Positions 26,740 to 35,406 of a DNA stretch of 64,000 bases are shown here, in pieces. Source of the DNA: Streptomyces sp. S465. Its GTDB lineage: Bacteria > Actinomycetota > Actinomycetes > Streptomycetales > Streptomycetaceae. The notes under the pieces are model-generated. The model saw nothing but the letters and a program-made list of their open reading frames with translations. It did not search any database and was not told where the DNA came from. Within the stretch, counting starts at the first letter, position 1, and every line of letters starts with the position of its first letter. Location of the stretch: NCBI RefSeq assembly GCF_026898115.1, contig NZ_CP114036.1, positions 8,488,001 to 8,552,000 on the forward strand, in the 5' to 3' direction. A program made the position numbers and the translations under genes.

Positions 26740-28575
26740 TCAGCCCAGGGCCCGGTCCAGGTTGAACGCGGCACTGATGAGCGAGAGATGGGTGAACGCC
26801 TGCGGGAAGTTGCCGATCTGCTCACCGGTGCGGCCGATCTCCTCCGCGTACAGCCCCACATGGTTGGCGTAGGTGAGCATCTTCTCGAAGGCCAGCCGCG
26901 CCTCGTCCACCCGGCCGGCCCGGGACAGCGCCTCGACGTACCAGAACGAGCAGATCGAGAAGGTGCCCTCCGCGCCGCGCAGCCCGTCCGGGCTGGCCGT
27001 GGGGTCGTAGCGGTAGACCAGCGAATCGGACACCAGCTCCTCGCCCAGCGCGTCCAGGGTGGACAGCCACTTGGGGTCGGTGGGGGAGATGAACTTGGCC
27101 AGCGGCATCATCAGCACCGAGGCGTCCAGCACATCCTCGCCCTCGTGCTGCACGAACGCGCGCCGCCGCGGCGACCAGCCGCAGCGCATGATCCGGCGGT
27201 AGATGGCGTCGCGCGCCCGTGCCCAGCGCAGTACGTCCGCGGGCAGTCCGCGGTGGCGGGCGATGCGCATCGCCCGCTCGATCGCGACCCAGCACATCAG
27301 CGCCGAGTACAGGAAGCGCTGCGGGCCGGCGCGGGTCTCCCAGACGCTCATATCGGGCTGGTCCCAGTTGTCGCAGACCCAGCCGACCAGTTCGCAGACG
27401 GTGTCCCAGTGGTCGCTGGCCAGCGGCTGTCCCCATTTGTCGTAGAGGTAGAGGGAGTCCACCAGCGCCCCGTAGATGTCCAGTTGGAGCTGGTGGACCG
27501 CGGCGTTGCCGACCCGGACCGGGGAGGAGTCCAGGTGGCCCGCCAGGTGGGTGAGGGTCTGCTCGGGCAGTTCGCTGCGGCCGTCGATGCCGTACATGAT
27601 CTGTAGGGGGCCGCTGGGGCCGTCGCCCAGGTGGATGTCCTCCGACAGGAAGTGCACGAACGCCTCGGCCTCCTGGGTGAAGCCCAGCCTCAGCAGCGCG
27701 TAGATGCAGAACGCGGCATCGCGGATCCACACGTACCGGTAGTCCCAGTTGCGCTCGCCGCCGATCTGCTCGGGCAGGCTGGTCGTCGGGGCCGCCACGA
27801 TGGCGCCGGTCGGCGCGTAGGTGAGCAGCTTGAGGGTGAGCGCCGAGCGGTGCACCATCTCCCGCCACCGCCCGCGGTAGCGGGACTGCGCGAGCCAGCG
27901 CCGCCAGTAGCGCACGGTGGCGTCGAACAGCTGCCCCGCCTCCGTCAGCGGACAGCTGCGCGGCCGCACCGCACCGCCGATCCGGTCGAGCGCGAAAACC
28001 GCGGTCTCGCCCTCGACCAGCTTGAACGAGGACACCACATCGGGCCCGTCGGCCTCCACGGTGACCGTGGACGTCAGCGCCAGCGACAGCTCCGGGGACT
28101 CGAAGACCGTGAGCCCTTCCCCGGTGCGCACCGTGTGCGACTGCCGGGCGTAGTCGAACCGGGGCGCCACCCGCGCGGTGAACGGCAGCGATCCGCGTAC
28201 GCACAGCACCCGGCGGATCAGCCGGTGCCGGTCCGCCTCGCGGGAGTCGTCCACGATCGGCATGAAGTCCTGGACCTCGGCGACCCCGTCGTCCGCGAAG
28301 AACCGGGTGATGAGGATGTTGGTGTCGGGGAAGTAGAACTGCTTGGTCCGGGCGGGCACATCCGGTGCGAGCCGGAACGAACCGCCGCGGTCGGCGTCCA
28401 GGATCGACGCGAACACACTGGGCGCGTCGAAGCGGACCGGGCAGTACCAGTCGATGGTGCCGCATGTGTCGACGAGCGCGGCCGTGCGCAGATCGCCGAT
28501 CAGCCCGTGCTCGGCGATCGGCACATAGCGGTACGCGTCCGCCGTGTGCGGGCGGGTGCTTCCGGGGACGCTCAT
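26740..28575 (-). CDS. GH15 family glycoside hydrolase (glucoamylase/trehalase-like)
   Basis: 611 residues without a signal peptide, so cytoplasmic. An N-terminal beta-sandwich (YVPIAEHGLIGDLRTAALVD, DTCGTIDWYCPVRFDAPSVF) is followed by an (alpha/alpha)6 barrel with GGERNWDYRYVWIRDAAF and the C-terminal catalytic segment YAEEIGRTGEQIGNFPQAFT. This pattern is shared by actinobacterial GH15 enzymes, several of which are trehalases and others glucan hydrolases. Substrate specificity cannot be read from sequence. GGAGG lies 6 bases before the ATG. It is flanked by tgmB upstream and pyc downstream on the same strand, with 168- and 250-base gaps. Confidence 0.92.
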   Translation of the reverse strand: MSVPGSTRPHTADAYRYVPIAEHGLIGDLRTAALVDTCGTIDWYCPVRFDAPSVFASILDADRGGSFRLAPDVPARTKQFYFPDTNILITRFFADDGVAEVQDFMPIVDDSREADRHRLIRRVLCVRGSLPFTARVAPRFDYARQSHTVRTGEGLTVFESPELSLALTSTVTVEADGPDVVSSFKLVEGETAVFALDRIGGAVRPRSCPLTEAGQLFDATVRYWRRWLAQSRYRGRWREMVHRSALTLKLLTYAPTGAIVAAPTTSLPEQIGGERNWDYRYVWIRDAAFCIYALLRLGFTQEAEAFVHFLSEDIHLGDGPSGPLQIMYGIDGRSELPEQTLTHLAGHLDSSPVRVGNAAVHQLQLDIYGALVDSLYLYDKWGQPLASDHWDTVCELVGWVCDNWDQPDMSVWETRAGPQRFLYSALMCWVAIERAMRIARHRGLPADVLRWARARDAIYRRIMRCGWSPRRRAFVQHEGEDVLDASVLMMPLAKFISPTDPKWLSTLDALGEELVSDSLVYRYDPTASPDGLRGAEGTFSICSFWYVEALSRAGRVDEARLAFEKMLTYANHVGLYAEEIGRTGEQIGNFPQAFTHLSLISAAFNLDRALG

Positions 28576-28743
28576 GGAGACCTCCCGCGCCGAGGGGAGG
28601 GACAGGCTTCAGTCGTGGGCGGCACGCCCTCGATTCAGCATACGACCGACGGGCCGGTCCGGCGCGGCCGACCGCCGCGCGGCCTCGCCGGACCTGGGCC
28701 CACGCCTCCTCCGCGTGACCCGGTCGTCACCGACCGTGAGCGG

Positions 28744-29784
28744 TCACAGCCCGTGATGCGTGGGCCGGATGCCCGGCGGGGCGTCCGGCGGGGGTTTTGG
28801 TGACGCCCCCGGGGGCTCGGCGCTCCGTGGTGCGGGTGGTGAGCGCCGTGGCCGCGCGGTGTGCGGCGCCGCCAGCCAGGACGCGACCGCCGCCGCGATG
28901 GGCTGACCGGTCTCCAGCTCCACGAAGCCGAATTGGCCGCCCTGGTTGCACTCCAGGAACCACCAGACGCCATCGGCGTCCTCGGCGAAGTCGAACGCCC
29001 CGTAGGCGAGACCGGTGAAGGTCATGTACGCGTGGACGGACGTCGCGATTCTGGCGGGCACCGCCACGGGCTCCCAGGGGTGACCATGACAACCGAAGCG
29101 CCCGTCCACCTGTCCGGAGGCGGCGGTCTTGCGCGCGGCGAATAACTCGGCGCCGACGCAGAACAGCCGGATGTCGGCCCGTTTGGGAATGTAGCGCTGA
29201 AGAAGGGTGGCCGCGGCCGCGACATCGGAGAAATCCGCGTCCGGTCCGATACGGGTCGTGGGCAGCGCGACCGGGGGATCGACGGACGGCGGACCGGAGG
29301 CGGATTTCACCACGATGTCCGCGCACCGGACGGCGAAATCCCGCGCCGCGCGCGGATAGGTGGTGACGAGGGTCGAGGGCACGGCGAAACCGCTGTGCTG
29401 GGCGACGCGTAACTGGAAGGGTTTGTGGCGGGCCGGTTCGGCGGCGCCCGGGTGGTTCATCCAGCGCGCCGTCGTGGCGTAGAGCATCCCGTAGAGGGCC
29501 TGTCCGCACTCGGCCGTCAGCCACTCCGACGGATTCGCCGCGTGGGCCGCGGGCCGGCCCGGTCTTCGTACCCAGATGGACCGCAAACCGTGGATGCTGA
29601 CAAGGCGTCCCTCGGTCGACAGATATCCCGTGAAGTCACCACGGTCGAATTCGGCCGACAGGGCGGCCCGGTCCGGAAGGTCGGCCGGATCGAAACGCAC
29701 CAGAGGGACGCCTTGTTCGCGCAGCTCCGCCACCACCAAGTCGGCCGTGACATCCTGGCGACAGGTCAGGATGAGTACCGTCAT
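28744..29784 (-). CDS. tgmB: ATP-grasp ribosomal peptide maturase (graspetide synthetase)
   Basis: 346 residues of the SAV_5884/MvdD-like family. The N-terminal pre-ATP-grasp domain (MTVLILTCRQDVTADLVVAE) ends near 110. The ATP-grasp part has the nucleotide-binding lysine in IVVKSASG (Lys160), LLQRYIPKRADIRLF (about 194-208), and metal ligands in FDFAED and FLECNQGG (Asp265, Glu278, Asn280). Such enzymes join Asp/Glu side chains of a precursor to Ser/Thr or Lys by ester or amide bonds. The precursor gene is 15 bases upstream. The last 40 residues are Pro/Ala/Arg-rich and probably disordered, an extension I would not expect in the core family. No clear ribosome site. Confidence 0.93.
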   Translation of the reverse strand: MTVLILTCRQDVTADLVVAELREQGVPLVRFDPADLPDRAALSAEFDRGDFTGYLSTEGRLVSIHGLRSIWVRRPGRPAAHAANPSEWLTAECGQALYGMLYATTARWMNHPGAAEPARHKPFQLRVAQHSGFAVPSTLVTTYPRAARDFAVRCADIVVKSASGPPSVDPPVALPTTRIGPDADFSDVAAAATLLQRYIPKRADIRLFCVGAELFAARKTAASGQVDGRFGCHGHPWEPVAVPARIATSVHAYMTFTGLAYGAFDFAEDADGVWWFLECNQGGQFGFVELETGQPIAAAVASWLAAPHTARPRRSPPAPRSAEPPGASPKPPPDAPPGIRPTHHGL

Positions 29785-29799
29785 CGACGTCTGCGCAGG

Positions 29800-29991
29800 T
29801 CAGTCGTCGAAGTGCGTCTTGGACCCAGCTGTGGACGTGGTGGTGCCGGTCGCCAGCAGCACCGCCCGGTCGGCGATGGCCGGACGGCCGTCGGAGAGGA
29901 CATTCATCTGCAGGGCGGCGTTATAGGCGTAGGGAACACTGACCGACGAGCGCTCGGCGGGGATTGCGTGCTTCAGTACGAAGGGCTGCAT
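29800..29991 (-). CDS. tgmA: Graspetide (ATP-grasp-modified RiPP) precursor peptide
   Basis: 63-residue precursor. The leader begins MQPFVLKHAIPAE and has PYAYNAALQMNVLSDGRP at about 20-37, the conserved recognition segment of the actinobacterial GRASP-target family. The C-terminal core from about residue 48 is TGTTTSTAGSKTHFDD, with Thr/Ser acceptors before paired terminal Asp donors. AGAGG lies 7 bases before the ATG. The family is known to receive side-chain ester crosslinks from the ATP-grasp enzyme encoded next to it. The final product, its activity and its protease are unknown. No methyltransferase (tgmC) follows. Confidence 0.9.
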   Translation of the reverse strand: MQPFVLKHAIPAERSSVSVPYAYNAALQMNVLSDGRPAIADRAVLLATGTTTSTAGSKTHFDD

Positions 29992-30065
29992 GAGTGACCT
30001 CTTGGTGCTCCATGTATTCGTCTATCCACCACGCAACAGTACGTACGAAAAGTCTACGGCACTCA

Positions 30066-30905
30066 CTAGCGGCGATTTCGTCCTCTGTGTTGCGATATGA
30101 AGTGTGTCACACAATCCTGTGGAACATCTATGGAGTGGTCGAACACCAACATATGCCCGGGGTAATGCGTCATCGAATAGTCGGCCGCCGCCGAGGGCAG
30201 CACCAGCTGCGGAGTGACTCCACAAGCCCAGAACACCGGGGTGTCGCCCGGCTCGATGACCGGCGGCGGCCCGAAGTCCGGCCGGCCGAGGTCGGTGATG
30301 CCGAGCTCCGCCGGATCCCCGATGTGCACCGGCGCGCCGTGCCCGGTCGGATAGCGCGAGGTGACCTCGACCGCCCGCGCGACCAGCGGACCGGGCACCG
30401 CCCGCATGCTGACGACCAGGGGGCCGGAGAGCCGGCCGGCCGGCTGGGTCGGCACATCGGTCACATAGACCGCGGGGGCCGCGGACGAGGCGGCGTACCG
30501 CACGGGGACCCCGGCCCGGCGCAGCGGCCCCTCGAAGGTGTGGCTGCACCCCAGCAGGAAGCCGACCGCGTCCTCGCGCCAGTACGCGGTGATGTCATGG
30601 GGCTCGTCGACCAGTTGGCCGCGCCGCCACACGCGGTAGCGGGGCAGATCGGTGCGCAGATCCGCCACGGTGTCCCCGAGGCGCACCACCGGATCGCCCG
30701 GTTCGGTGACCGCGAGGACCGGGCAGGGCGCCGGATTGCGGACACAGTAGAGCAGGAAGTCGAAGGCCAGGTCGTGGGGGACCACCACCAGATTGGCCTG
30801 CTGGTAGCCGTCCAGGATGCCTGCCGTGGGGCCGGTCCACTCGCCGCGCGCCGCGAGGTCGCGCAGCGCGGCGGCGGTGGACGGCACGGGGGTGCGCGAG
30901 GTCAT
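30066..30905 (-). CDS. Putative hydro-lyase, DUF1445/UPF0317 family
   Basis: 279 residues. Family signatures include GYQQANLVVVPHDLAFDFLL near the N terminus, FLLGCSHTFEGPLRRAGVPV in the middle and TPQLVLPSAAADYSMTHYPG near the end. UPF0317 proteins (B. subtilis YcsI) sit in ycsF-kipI-kipA operons, and the domain forms the N-terminal part of mammalian D-glutamate cyclase, linking it to glutamate/5-oxoproline chemistry. The start overlaps the upstream MFS stop (ATGA at 30902-30905), so translation is coupled. The C terminus has about 20 residues beyond the GHMLVFD motif where many relatives end. The reaction is unproven. Confidence 0.9.
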   Translation of the reverse strand: MTSRTPVPSTAAALRDLAARGEWTGPTAGILDGYQQANLVVVPHDLAFDFLLYCVRNPAPCPVLAVTEPGDPVVRLGDTVADLRTDLPRYRVWRRGQLVDEPHDITAYWREDAVGFLLGCSHTFEGPLRRAGVPVRYAASSAAPAVYVTDVPTQPAGRLSGPLVVSMRAVPGPLVARAVEVTSRYPTGHGAPVHIGDPAELGITDLGRPDFGPPPVIEPGDTPVFWACGVTPQLVLPSAAADYSMTHYPGHMLVFDHSIDVPQDCVTHFISQHRGRNRR

Positions 30906-32233
30906 GCCAGCGCCTCCCGGCTGGATTCCCTGACCGTGCGCAGGGTGAGCAGGGCGATCACCACGGCGCCCATCAGCAGGTAGCCGGGCGCCAGCAGGTT
31001 GCCGGTACCGTCGATCAGCCAGGTGGCCAGATAGGGGCTCAGCCCGCCGCCGAGGATGGTGCCGATGTTGAAGCTGAACGACAGCCCGGTGTAGCGCACT
31101 TCGGTGGGGAAGAGCTCGGCGTAGGTCGGGTACGTCACCGACTGGACGATCGGCATCGGCACCGCCAGGACGACCATGGCGAGGATGGCCAGCGGGAAGT
31201 TGCCGAGCCCCATCACCAGCATGGCGGGGATGACCAGGACGCCGTACCCGGCGAAGCCGAGGGTGATGACCTTCTTGCGGCCCAGGCGGTCGGAGAGTGC
31301 CCCGAAAAGGGGCATCAGACAGGCCACGAACAGCCCGATCCCGCCCATGATCCAGAAGGTGGAGGACTTGGGATAGCCCAGGTTGGAGGTGAGATAGATG
31401 TTCATGAAGATCAGGCCCACCCAGTAGCCGCAGTTGGACCCGGTGGCCAGCAGCGTCACCTTGAGCACCGGACCGCGATGGCGGGTCAGCACCTCGCGCA
31501 GCGGCGCCTTGGCCGTGGCGCGGTCCCGCTTCTTCTCCAGGAACGCCTCGGAGTCCGCCAGATGGCGGCGGGCCGCCAGCGCCACCAGGATCAGCGGGAA
31601 CGACAGCAGGAACGGGATCCGCCAGCCGTACGCCTCCAGCTGACGCTCGCTCAGCACGGTCGAGACCACCCCCGCCACCAGCGCGGCCGCGCCACCGCCG
31701 AGGGCCACCCCGACCGGGGTGAACGCGCCGAAGAAGCCCCGCCGGCCGGGCGGCGCCGCCTCGGCGAGATAGGTGGCCGAACCGGTCACCTCCCCGCCCG
31801 CGAAGAACCCCTGGGCCAGGCGCACCAGCAGCAGCGCGAAGGGAGCGGCCACCCCGACGGTGTCGGCCGTCGGCAGCAGCCCGACGGCCATGGTGGCGGT
31901 GCCCATGCCCACCACGGTGAGGATCAGCACCGGCTTGCGGCCGACGCGGTCCCCGAGGCGGCCGAGGAGCACACCGCCCAGCGGCCGCATCAGGAAGGCG
32001 CTGCCGAAGACCGCCAGCGTGGCCAGCAGGGCGGCGGTGGGGTCGTCGCCGGGAAAGAAGTGCGGTCCGAGGACGACGGCCAGATAGCCGTAGACACCGA
32101 ACTCGTAGTATTCGATGGCGGTTCCCGCCGCGGCGGCCAGCGCCGCCCTGCGGGGACGCGGGTCGTGCGCGGGCCGGTCCGGGTCCGCCGCGGCGGGCCC
32201 TGGGGTGTTCACTGACGTTGGTACGCTCGCCAT
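30902..32233 (-). CDS. MFS transporter, metabolite:H+ symporter (MHS) type
   Basis: 443 residues from the ATG at 32233, preceded by GGAGGG; the much longer frame upstream is non-coding. Twelve helices. MHS/KgtP-ShiA-type signatures are AAAGTAIEYYEFGVYGYLA at the first helix, GRLGDRVGRKPVL in loop 2-3, and QGFFAGGEVTGSATYLAE. Such carriers import organic acids with protons. It is coupled to the DUF1445 gene and follows pxpABC, so 5-oxoproline or a related acid is the likely cargo; it would replace the Nramp-like YcsG of the B. subtilis operon. That is inference from context. Confidence 0.92.
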   Translation of the reverse strand: MASVPTSVNTPGPAAADPDRPAHDPRPRRAALAAAAGTAIEYYEFGVYGYLAVVLGPHFFPGDDPTAALLATLAVFGSAFLMRPLGGVLLGRLGDRVGRKPVLILTVVGMGTATMAVGLLPTADTVGVAAPFALLLVRLAQGFFAGGEVTGSATYLAEAAPPGRRGFFGAFTPVGVALGGGAAALVAGVVSTVLSERQLEAYGWRIPFLLSFPLILVALAARRHLADSEAFLEKKRDRATAKAPLREVLTRHRGPVLKVTLLATGSNCGYWVGLIFMNIYLTSNLGYPKSSTFWIMGGIGLFVACLMPLFGALSDRLGRKKVITLGFAGYGVLVIPAMLVMGLGNFPLAILAMVVLAVPMPIVQSVTYPTYAELFPTEVRYTGLSFSFNIGTILGGGLSPYLATWLIDGTGNLLAPGYLLMGAVVIALLTLRTVRESSREALA

Positions 32234-32411
32234 GGAGCCCTCCGGGTCTGACCTGTCCTGTGGCTGGGATGTGATGGCAGACGGGTGATGCGCGTCCGCG
32301 TTGGCGCGCGGACGGATGGGTTCATCGCGCCGGGGGCCCGTGCGACGGTCATCCGCGGGACCAGTCCTCCTGCTGATGACCGTCGTCTGCCGGGCCGGCG
32401 CGGTGTTCGGC

Positions 32412-32864
32412 TCAGACCGCGAAGAGCTGCCCGAGGTCGGCGAACGCCTTGAACTCCAGGGCGTTTCCGGCGGGGTCGAGGAAGAACATCGTCCACTGCT
32501 CGCCCGGCTCGCCCTGGAAGCGGACGTACGGCTCGATGACGAAGTCGGTGCCCCGCGCCGTGAGCCGCTCCGCGAGCTCCTGGAACTCCGGCACCGGGAG
32601 CACCAGGCCGAAGTGCGGTACGGGCACCTGGTGACCGTCGACCGGGTTGGTCCCGGCGATACCGTCGCGCGGCGTCTTCGACGGGCCGTCGCCCACCTGG
32701 TGGGTGACCACCTGGTGGCCGCGGAAGTTCCAGTCGATCCACTTGGTGTCCGAGCGGCCCTCGGAGAAGCCGAGCACCTTGCCGTAGAACTCACGGGCGG
32801 CGTCGATGTCGTCGACGGGGATGGCCAGGTGGAACGGGACGAGGTCGGGGGACTGTGCGGTCAT
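32412..32864 (-). CDS. VOC (glyoxalase/bleomycin resistance-like) protein
   Basis: 150 residues with two vicinal-oxygen-chelate half-modules: VPFHLAIPVDDIDAAREFYG at 9-28 and PHFGLVLPVPEFQELAERLT near 84-103, ending in the usual DPAGNALEFKAF. His12, His84 and the late Glu fit the metal-binding positions. Members include dioxygenases, lyases and resistance proteins; the specific reaction is unknown. AAGGAA lies 7 bases before the ATG. It lies between pxpC (66 bases) and the MFS gene (178 bases) on the same strand and may belong to the 5-oxoproline unit, though such genes are not usual members. Confidence 0.88.
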   Translation of the reverse strand: MTAQSPDLVPFHLAIPVDDIDAAREFYGKVLGFSEGRSDTKWIDWNFRGHQVVTHQVGDGPSKTPRDGIAGTNPVDGHQVPVPHFGLVLPVPEFQELAERLTARGTDFVIEPYVRFQGEPGEQWTMFFLDPAGNALEFKAFADLGQLFAV

Positions 32865-32930
32865 GGCGTATTTCCTTACGTGAGAGCGGAGTTGACATAG
32901 GTGTTGGGACAGATGGATGGGACAGATGGT

Positions 32931-33869
32931 TCAGGGGGACCGGCGCGGCGCGGCGGACGGCGCGGGCACCAGCCGCAGCTCGTCCCCGGGGACGGCCTGG
33001 CCGAGGAGATCGCAGTCGGCGTCCGTGAGCACACCGATGACGGGATAGCCGCCGGTGACCGGGTGGTCGGACAGGAAGACGATGGGCTCTCCGGAGGGCG
33101 GCACCTGGATGGCGCCGCGTACGGTCCCCTCACTGGCCAGATCGACCGAGCCGATCGACAGCGGCGGACCGGTCAGCCGCGCGCCCACCCGGTCGCACTG
33201 CGCGGAGACCCGCCAGGCGGTCGCGGTCAGCCGGTGCCGGTCGGCGGCGCTGAACAGATCGTGCCGCGGCCCCCACCGGAACCGGGCGGTCATCGAACCG
33301 CCGCCGGGCACCGGGCTGAACGCCAGCTCCAGCGGGACCGCGGGGACCGGACGCGCGGGGCCGACGCCGAGCACCGTCCCGGCGCGGACCGGTTCGGGGC
33401 CGAGCCCGGTGAGCGAGTCACGCGAGGCCGAGCCGAGCACCCGCTCCGCCTCGACGCCGCCGGAGACGGCCAGATAAGTCCGGCAGCCGGCCCAGGGACG
33501 GCCGATCGCCAGCCGGGCCCCGGCGGGCAGATGGACCAGGGCCGGTTCGCTCACCGGCACCCCGTCCACCGTGACCGGGGCGGGTGCGCCGGTGACCGCC
33601 ACATAGCGGGACCGGGACAGCGTGACGGCCAGTCCGCCGAGCGTCGTCTCCAGGGCCGGGGTGTTCTCCGGGTTCCCCACCAGCCGGTTGGCGAGGGTGA
33701 AGCCGCGCCGGTCGGCCGGGCCCGCCGCGGGCACGCCCAGATGCGCCAGCCCCGGCCGGCCCAGATCCTGGACGCTGGTGCCCATGCCCGCGTCGGCCAC
33801 GGTCAGCCGGGCGTCCGCACCGGCGTGACGCGCCGAGGCCCTGGGGCTCTCGATCGCGGCGGCCGTCAT
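32931..33869 (-). CDS. pxpC: 5-oxoprolinase subunit C (biotin-dependent carboxyltransferase-like)
   Basis: 312 residues from the ATG at 33869, overlapping the pxpB stop (ATGA). It matches the KipA/allophanate hydrolase subunit 2 family: GMGTSVQDLGRPGLAHLGVP near residue 28, PADRRGFTLANRLVGNPEN, and the C-terminal PPSGEPIVFLSDHPVTGGYP. PxpC works with PxpA and PxpB in ATP-dependent opening of 5-oxo-L-proline (pyroglutamate) to glutamate. The order gntR-pxpA-pxpB-pxpC with four-base overlaps throughout indicates one operon and stoichiometric synthesis. Confidence 0.95.
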   Translation of the reverse strand: MTAAAIESPRASARHAGADARLTVADAGMGTSVQDLGRPGLAHLGVPAAGPADRRGFTLANRLVGNPENTPALETTLGGLAVTLSRSRYVAVTGAPAPVTVDGVPVSEPALVHLPAGARLAIGRPWAGCRTYLAVSGGVEAERVLGSASRDSLTGLGPEPVRAGTVLGVGPARPVPAVPLELAFSPVPGGGSMTARFRWGPRHDLFSAADRHRLTATAWRVSAQCDRVGARLTGPPLSIGSVDLASEGTVRGAIQVPPSGEPIVFLSDHPVTGGYPVIGVLTDADCDLLGQAVPGDELRLVPAPSAAPRRSP

Positions 33870-34591
33870 GAGCCGACCGCCCGGAAGACGACGCGGTCGC
33901 CGACCGAGAGCCGGTTGGGCGGTTCGGCGGTCACGTCCCACAACCGGGTCGTGGTGGTGCCGATCTGGTGCCAGCCGCCGGGAGTGCCCCCGGGGTAGAC
34001 CACCGACTGGTTCCCGGCGATGGCCACCACCCCCGCGGGCACCCGGGCCCGGGGGCTGGTCAGCCGGGGCAGCCGCAGCGGCTCGGGCAGGCCGTCCAGA
34101 TAGGCGAAGCCGGGTGCGAAACCGAAGAACGCCACCGTGTGTTCGGCCTCGGTGTGGAGCCGGGCGACCTCCTCGGGCGAGACCCCGGCGCGCTCGGCCA
34201 CCGCCGCCAGATCCGGTCCGTCGTAGCGGACGGGAATCACCACCGTGCGCGGCGCGGCGGCGGACCCGGCCCGGCCGGGCCCTCCCGCGCCCTCGTCCAG
34301 CAGTGCGCGCAGCCGCGCCGCCAGCCGGTCCATCCCGGCCCCGTCCTCGGCCACCACCAGGACGGTCCTGGCGGCGGGGACGACCTCCCGCAGCTCCCGC
34401 GCCCAGCGCCGCTCCCGGATCGCGGTGGCCAGTTGGGCGGGGCGCAGCGCGCGGCAGTCGATCAGCCAGCCCCGGTCGCCGGCCCGGCGCAGCACCGCCC
34501 GGTCCGCGGCGGCCGAGGACGCCGGGGCTGCCGTGGTCGCCGGGGCCGTCATGGCCGCCGTTGACGCGGCCGCCGTCGATATGTCCGTCAT
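33866..34591 (-). CDS. pxpB: 5-oxoprolinase subunit B (KipI family)
   Basis: 241 residues from the ATG at 34591, which overlaps the pxpA stop. After an Ala/Thr-rich 30-residue lead, the KipI/allophanate hydrolase subunit 1 domain is complete: RTVVIPVRYDGPDLAAVAER, EEVARLHTEAEHTVAFFGF, PGFAYLDGLPEPLRLPRL and the C-terminal PGGTPGGWHQIGTT. In B. subtilis the homologue KipI also inhibits the sporulation kinase KinA, but no KinA exists in Streptomyces, so the metabolic role is more likely. It is coupled on both sides. The low-complexity N terminus (TAAASTAAMTAPATTAAPAS) is unusual. Confidence 0.94.
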   Translation of the reverse strand: MTDISTAAASTAAMTAPATTAAPASSAAADRAVLRRAGDRGWLIDCRALRPAQLATAIRERRWARELREVVPAARTVLVVAEDGAGMDRLAARLRALLDEGAGGPGRAGSAAAPRTVVIPVRYDGPDLAAVAERAGVSPEEVARLHTEAEHTVAFFGFAPGFAYLDGLPEPLRLPRLTSPRARVPAGVVAIAGNQSVVYPGGTPGGWHQIGTTTTRLWDVTAEPPNRLSVGDRVVFRAVGS

Positions 34592-35406
34592 GGGCGCACC
34601 GTGGCCTCGGCCAGGTCCCGGCTCCCGGCGGACGGCGCGCACGGCACACCGACCTCGATACCGGCGGAGGCCAGCCCCGCGCGCACCGCCGCGGCGATGG
34701 CCACCGCCCCGGGGGTGTCGCTGTGCACGCACACCGCCGCCACCGCCCCGCCGTCCGGGGCGATCCGCACCGTACGGCCGGTCACCGAGGTCACCGTCCC
34801 CGACTCGGCCATGCGCACCGCGCGCCGGGCCGCCTCCTCGGGATCGGTGATCAGCGCACCCGGCTGCGAGCGCGCCACCAGCAGCCCCTCGTCCGTGTAG
34901 CCGCGGTCCGCGAACCCTTCGGCCAGCGGGCACAGCCCCGCCTGGACGGCTCGTGACCAGACCTCCGTACGGGGCTGGCACAGCAGCGGCAGGCTCCGGT
35001 CGTACCGGGCCACCGCCTCGACCAGGGCGGCCGCGTGGCCACCGTGGTGCGCCGCGGTGTTGTAGAGCGCGCCATGGGCCTTCACATAGCTGACCCGGCT
35101 CCCGGCCAGCCGGGCGAACACCTCCAACGCGCCCATCTGGTACAGCAGTTCATTGACCAGGGTGGCCGGTGGTACGTCGATGAAGCGCCGGCCGAAGCCC
35201 GCCAGATCCCGGTAGGAGACCTGGGCGCCGATCGCCACACCGCGCGCCGCGCTCGCCTCACAGGTGCGCCGCAGGATGTCGGGGTCGCCCGCGTGGAAGC
35301 CGCAGGCCACGTTGGCGGCCGTGACCTGGTCGAGCAGGGGACCCTCGTCGGCCGGGCCCCACGCCCCGAACCCCTCGCCCACATCGCTGTTGATGGCCAC
35401 GCTCAT
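34588..35406 (-). CDS. pxpA: 5-oxoprolinase subunit A (LamB/YcsF family)
   Basis: 272 residues from the ATG at 35406 overlapping the gntR stop. The LamB/YcsF signature is clear: INSDVGEGFGAWGPADEGP at the start, AANVACGFHAGDPDILRRTC, the metal/catalytic SYRDLAGFGRRFIDV, and VKAHGALYNTAAHHG. It forms the ATP-dependent 5-oxoprolinase with PxpB and PxpC. It is first of the enzyme genes in a four-gene overlapping operon behind its regulator. Nothing is missing relative to characterised homologues (about 245-255 residues). Confidence 0.96.
   Translation of the reverse strand: MSVAINSDVGEGFGAWGPADEGPLLDQVTAANVACGFHAGDPDILRRTCEASAARGVAIGAQVSYRDLAGFGRRFIDVPPATLVNELLYQMGALEVFARLAGSRVSYVKAHGALYNTAAHHGGHAAALVEAVARYDRSLPLLCQPRTEVWSRAVQAGLCPLAEGFADRGYTDEGLLVARSQPGALITDPEEAARRAVRMAESGTVTSVTGRTVRIAPDGGAVAAVCVHSDTPGAVAIAAAVRAGLASAGIEVGVPCAPSAGSRDLAEATVRP

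Noticed and set aside
32234..32794. An N-terminal extension of the MHS transporter to 32794
   Set aside because: The extension overlaps the VOC gene in another frame and is Ser/Arg-rich; GGAGGG before the ATG at 32233 and the normal MFS N terminus fix the start.
34592..34981. Extended frames upstream of pxpB (to 34981) and pxpC (to 34649)
   Set aside because: These run inside the preceding pxp genes; the ATGA overlaps at 34588-34591 and 33866-33869 are the natural starts.
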